Part shown: piece after piece, positions 61,858-64,000 of the stretch
How the letters are laid out: the number at the start of each line of letters is the position of its first letter
Position numbering within the stretch: the first letter of the stretch is position 1
Origin: DAISVY01 sp036826635
GTDB taxonomy: Bacteria; Zixibacteria; MSB-5A5; GN15; FEB-12
Assembly (NCBI GenBank): GCA_036826635.1
Contig: DAISVY010000006.1
Coordinates: forward strand, 124,001 to 188,000
Reading direction: 5' to 3'
DNA length: 64,000 bases
Notes under the pieces: model-generated
Told to the model about the DNA's origin: nothing
The model's input: the letters and a program-made list of their open reading frames with translations, nothing else
The model's database searches: none
Translations under genes and position numbers: made by a program

Positions 61858-62861
61858 TGACAATGTGTCGCATAAAGACCACCAATGACCTCGAAGAATG
61901 TCGCATCCTGTGGCAACAACTGATCCCAACCGAGTTGGTTTCCGACCTCTGGGATGTCCGGTGCTGCTTTCACAATCAATACGGCCACCGGCCCCATTTC
62001 GTAGTGGCAGAGGATCACACGGGTATCCGTGGTTTTCTGCCGCTTAGCTGGAACGAGGAGACCGGACAATACAACTACTTCCCCGGCGAAACATGGGAAG
62101 GCAAAACCTGGCTGGAGCAAAACCGGGTTGTTGCAGACAGCCGGGAGACACTCGACACAATGCTGACCAGTCTGGACAAACCATACAGTCTTCGTTATCT
62201 GAAGAATAACCAGCACTGGAGCCGGACCGACGAGTGCGTCGATGAAGTCGGGTATTTGTTTGTTCCGGAATCGTACGATTACGACATAGACCGTTACCTG
62301 GATATTTTTTCTCACAAAGCGGCCAAGAAACTCCGCAAAGAACTGGCTTCATGGGATCGGCACACTGTCGAGTGGCGATACAACCGGTCCGGTGATTTCG
62401 ATGAATTGTGTCAGATGAACCGGGAAAGATTCGGGCATTTATCATACTTCGACGACGAGCGGTTTCTCGAGAGTTTCAGATCGCTGACGAAGTATCTCGA
62501 CGAGCGGGGTTGGCTTCGCATAGTGACAATCATCGTAGACGGAGAACCGGCCGCGACAGACCTGGGGAGCCTCTATACCGGTATGCTGACATTGCTGGCC
62601 GGAGGCACCAACACAAAATTCCCGGGGATAGCCAAGCTCATCAACATGCACCATATGCGATTCGCCTGCGAGCAGCGACTGGACAGTGTCGACTTTCTGT
62701 GCGGCGACTTCAACTGGAAGCCCCTCTTCCATCTCACCCCCGCACCCCTCTACGTCCTTGAAGGCGAACCGGGCCGACTTGAATCCAAAGTCCCCAGGCA
62801 TACCATACTCCATCACACTCCCCCCAATCCGGATTGTATCGGGAGAGCACCTTATGCCTGA
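61857..62861 (+). CDS. GNAT/FemAB-like acyltransferase
   Basis: A 334-residue protein from ATG 61857 (TGAGGCGATA before it). The N-terminal half has FHNQYGHRPHFVVAEDHTGI. The C-terminal half has SHKAAKKLRKELASWDRHTV and DGEPAATDLGSLYTGMLTLL, then GGTNTKFPGIAKLINMHHMR, which match GNAT-fold FemAB/CelD-like proteins that add acyl or aminoacyl groups. A longer frame from 61764 lies inside the decarboxylase gene and is not used. The ATP-grasp gene starts eight bases before this stop. Substrate unknown. Confidence 0.75.
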   Translation: MTMCRIKTTNDLEECRILWQQLIPTELVSDLWDVRCCFHNQYGHRPHFVVAEDHTGIRGFLPLSWNEETGQYNYFPGETWEGKTWLEQNRVVADSRETLDTMLTSLDKPYSLRYLKNNQHWSRTDECVDEVGYLFVPESYDYDIDRYLDIFSHKAAKKLRKELASWDRHTVEWRYNRSGDFDELCQMNRERFGHLSYFDDERFLESFRSLTKYLDERGWLRIVTIIVDGEPAATDLGSLYTGMLTLLAGGTNTKFPGIAKLINMHHMRFACEQRLDSVDFLCGDFNWKPLFHLTPAPLYVLEGEPGRLESKVPRHTILHHTPPNPDCIGRAPYA

Positions 62862-64000
62862 CCGTCGGATACTGGTAGTGGGAACGACGCCCGATTATAT
62901 CGCTTACATCCATAAGCGTTATCCTCACCGGGCACTCTTTCTAACGGACACCTCCATCCGTGCCGGTGCTTCCGATCCGGCGCCGGACGAACCCAGTGAG
63001 ATTGTCACCGACCTCGGTAACGATCCCAACAACGTACTTGCAAATCTTCAGGCACACCTTAAAACACATAACCAGATCCTAACGGGCGTGACCTGCTACG
63101 ATTGCGAATGGCTGACGCTCGCTGCGGAGCTGGCCCGGTCTTACGGCCTGTCATATTCTTCGCCGGAGGCCGTGAAAACCGCTCGGAGCAAGTTCCTTTC
63201 CAAAAAGCGGTGGCTCGAAGGTGAAGTGCGATGCCCGGCAAGCGAGCTGATAGACACCGGCAGGCAGGCACTCGAATTTCAGAAGAAGCACGGCCAAATC
63301 GTACTTAAACCTCTGACCGGAAGCGGAAGCGAGCTTACTTTCCTGTGCCGGGACGCGCTCGATTCATCGACCGCTTTTGAAGCGATCAAATCCGGCCTGA
63401 TCAAGCGTCGCCGCCTTCCGTTATACAAAGAGTGCTATACAACCAACGCCAAACCCACCGCAACTCCCCCGATGCTGGCGGAAGAATATGTGGGCGGGCG
63501 CGAATACAGCGCCGATTTCATCGTAGATGGTGATCAGGTGACGGTGATCCGAGTCGCCAAGAAACTACAGCAGTCCGGACAGCCATTCGGGACTACAATG
63601 GCTTACGTGTTGCCCGCAACTTTGCCGGAACACGTACACCGGGAGTTTTTCGAAGAATCCCTTTGCAAAGCCTCGCACGCGCTCGGATTGACTCACGCCA
63701 TATGCATGGTGGATTTCAAAATATGCCGGGATGAAATAGTCTTCCTGGAGTTGACACCGAGAATAGGCGGCGATTGTCTGCCGATGCTGATTCGTCAGAG
63801 CTGCGGGCTCGACACTATCGGACTGGCTCTGGAATTCGCCGAAGGAAACGCGATATCGATTCCTCCTCAAGCGCAATGGACCGAACTGATCGGGCTGCGC
63901 CTGTTCGCGACACGCAGTGGCACCCTCACCGGTATAGATATCCAACGCCTGGCGAACCACCCGCAAGTCAAAGAGACCTTTGTCAAACGCCGGCCGGGTC
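62854..64000 (+). CDS. ATP-grasp ligase, partial (runs off the window)
   Basis: At least 382 residues, open to the right edge. ATG 62854 follows GGGAGAGCACCTT. The N-terminal half has DRRILVVGTTPDYIAYIHKR; the ATP-grasp core starts near 100 with SKFLSKKRWLEGEVRCPASE, HGQIVLKPLTGSGSELTFLC, LAEEYVGGREYSADFIVDGD and ICRDEIVFLELTPRIGGDC. The family makes amide or peptide-like bonds with an acyl-phosphate intermediate. Together with the decarboxylase and acyltransferase it suggests a small non-ribosomal metabolite, perhaps an amine conjugate. Its true end lies beyond 64000. Confidence 0.85.
   Translation, partial: MPDRRILVVGTTPDYIAYIHKRYPHRALFLTDTSIRAGASDPAPDEPSEIVTDLGNDPNNVLANLQAHLKTHNQILTGVTCYDCEWLTLAAELARSYGLSYSSPEAVKTARSKFLSKKRWLEGEVRCPASELIDTGRQALEFQKKHGQIVLKPLTGSGSELTFLCRDALDSSTAFEAIKSGLIKRRRLPLYKECYTTNAKPTATPPMLAEEYVGGREYSADFIVDGDQVTVIRVAKKLQQSGQPFGTTMAYVLPATLPEHVHREFFEESLCKASHALGLTHAICMVDFKICRDEIVFLELTPRIGGDCLPMLIRQSCGLDTIGLALEFAEGNAISIPPQAQWTELIGLRLFATRSGTLTGIDIQRLANHPQVKETFVKRRPG

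Overview
The window looks like chromosome from a Gram-negative, probably uncultured bacterium of the FCB/Zixibacteria type. That placement is inference. It rests on a large secreted protein with an FlgD/Por-like C-terminal sorting tail, an exosortase/EpsI pair, DUF5683 and DUF6485 proteins, TolC-type efflux and a B12-dependent methylmalonyl-CoA mutase operon. Most genes have clear Shine-Dalgarno sites and many overlap as ATGA or TAATG, so operons are easy to read. No tRNA, rRNA, CRISPR array or intact insertion sequence was seen.

Layout. 1-8.6 kb: AI-2E-type permease, an epimerase, DinB, aldo/keto reductase, a TPR protein, then a three-gene nucleotide-sugar operon (gmd, GDP-deoxymannose reductase, UDP-sugar dehydrogenase) closed by a strong terminator. 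8.7-13.6 kb: HEAT-repeat protein plus HD-GYP protein that seem to share an N-terminal module, and a DUF5683/diacylglycerol-kinase pair. 13.7-17.1 kb: exosortase, EpsI-like protein, UbiA prenyltransferase and a lipoprotein, which together suggest an envelope polysaccharide or lipid system. 17.3-19.6 kb: RtcB RNA ligase with archease. 20-23 kb: a 1,000-residue secreted VWA protein. 23.7-31.9 kb: FAD oxidoreductase, phosphoribosyltransferase, then mutA-mutB-meaB. 32-40 kb: propeller-transglutaminase, class I aldolase, a PPi-type phosphofructokinase, a class II photolyase, and a patch of gene debris (Fic remnant, truncated CPBP protein).

40.2-51.8 kb, minus strand, is the most unusual part. A 55-residue Cys-containing peptide gene is followed by a 12-bp hairpin, a radical SAM/SPASM enzyme with a PqqD-like N-terminus, and an ABC ATPase and permease. 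Then come a TonB-like protein, a secreted coiled protein, two tandem secreted paralogues with a virtually identical core, and a CPBP membrane protease. The order resembles ribosomally made, radical-SAM-modified peptide systems such as skf, but the envelope genes are not part of any system I recognise. A TPR/AAA+/Fis regulator lies upstream.

52.5-58 kb is a TetR-controlled tripartite efflux operon (outer-membrane lipoprotein, adaptor, ATPase, MacB-like permease). 58.3-61.3 kb holds a 1-Cys-type peroxiredoxin behind a palindromic operator, a small winged-helix protein, another self-regulated TetR gene and a fasciclin protein. The right edge (61.4-64 kb) is an overlapping set of AdoMet decarboxylase-like, GNAT/FemAB-like and ATP-grasp genes that looks like a small-molecule pathway and runs off the window.
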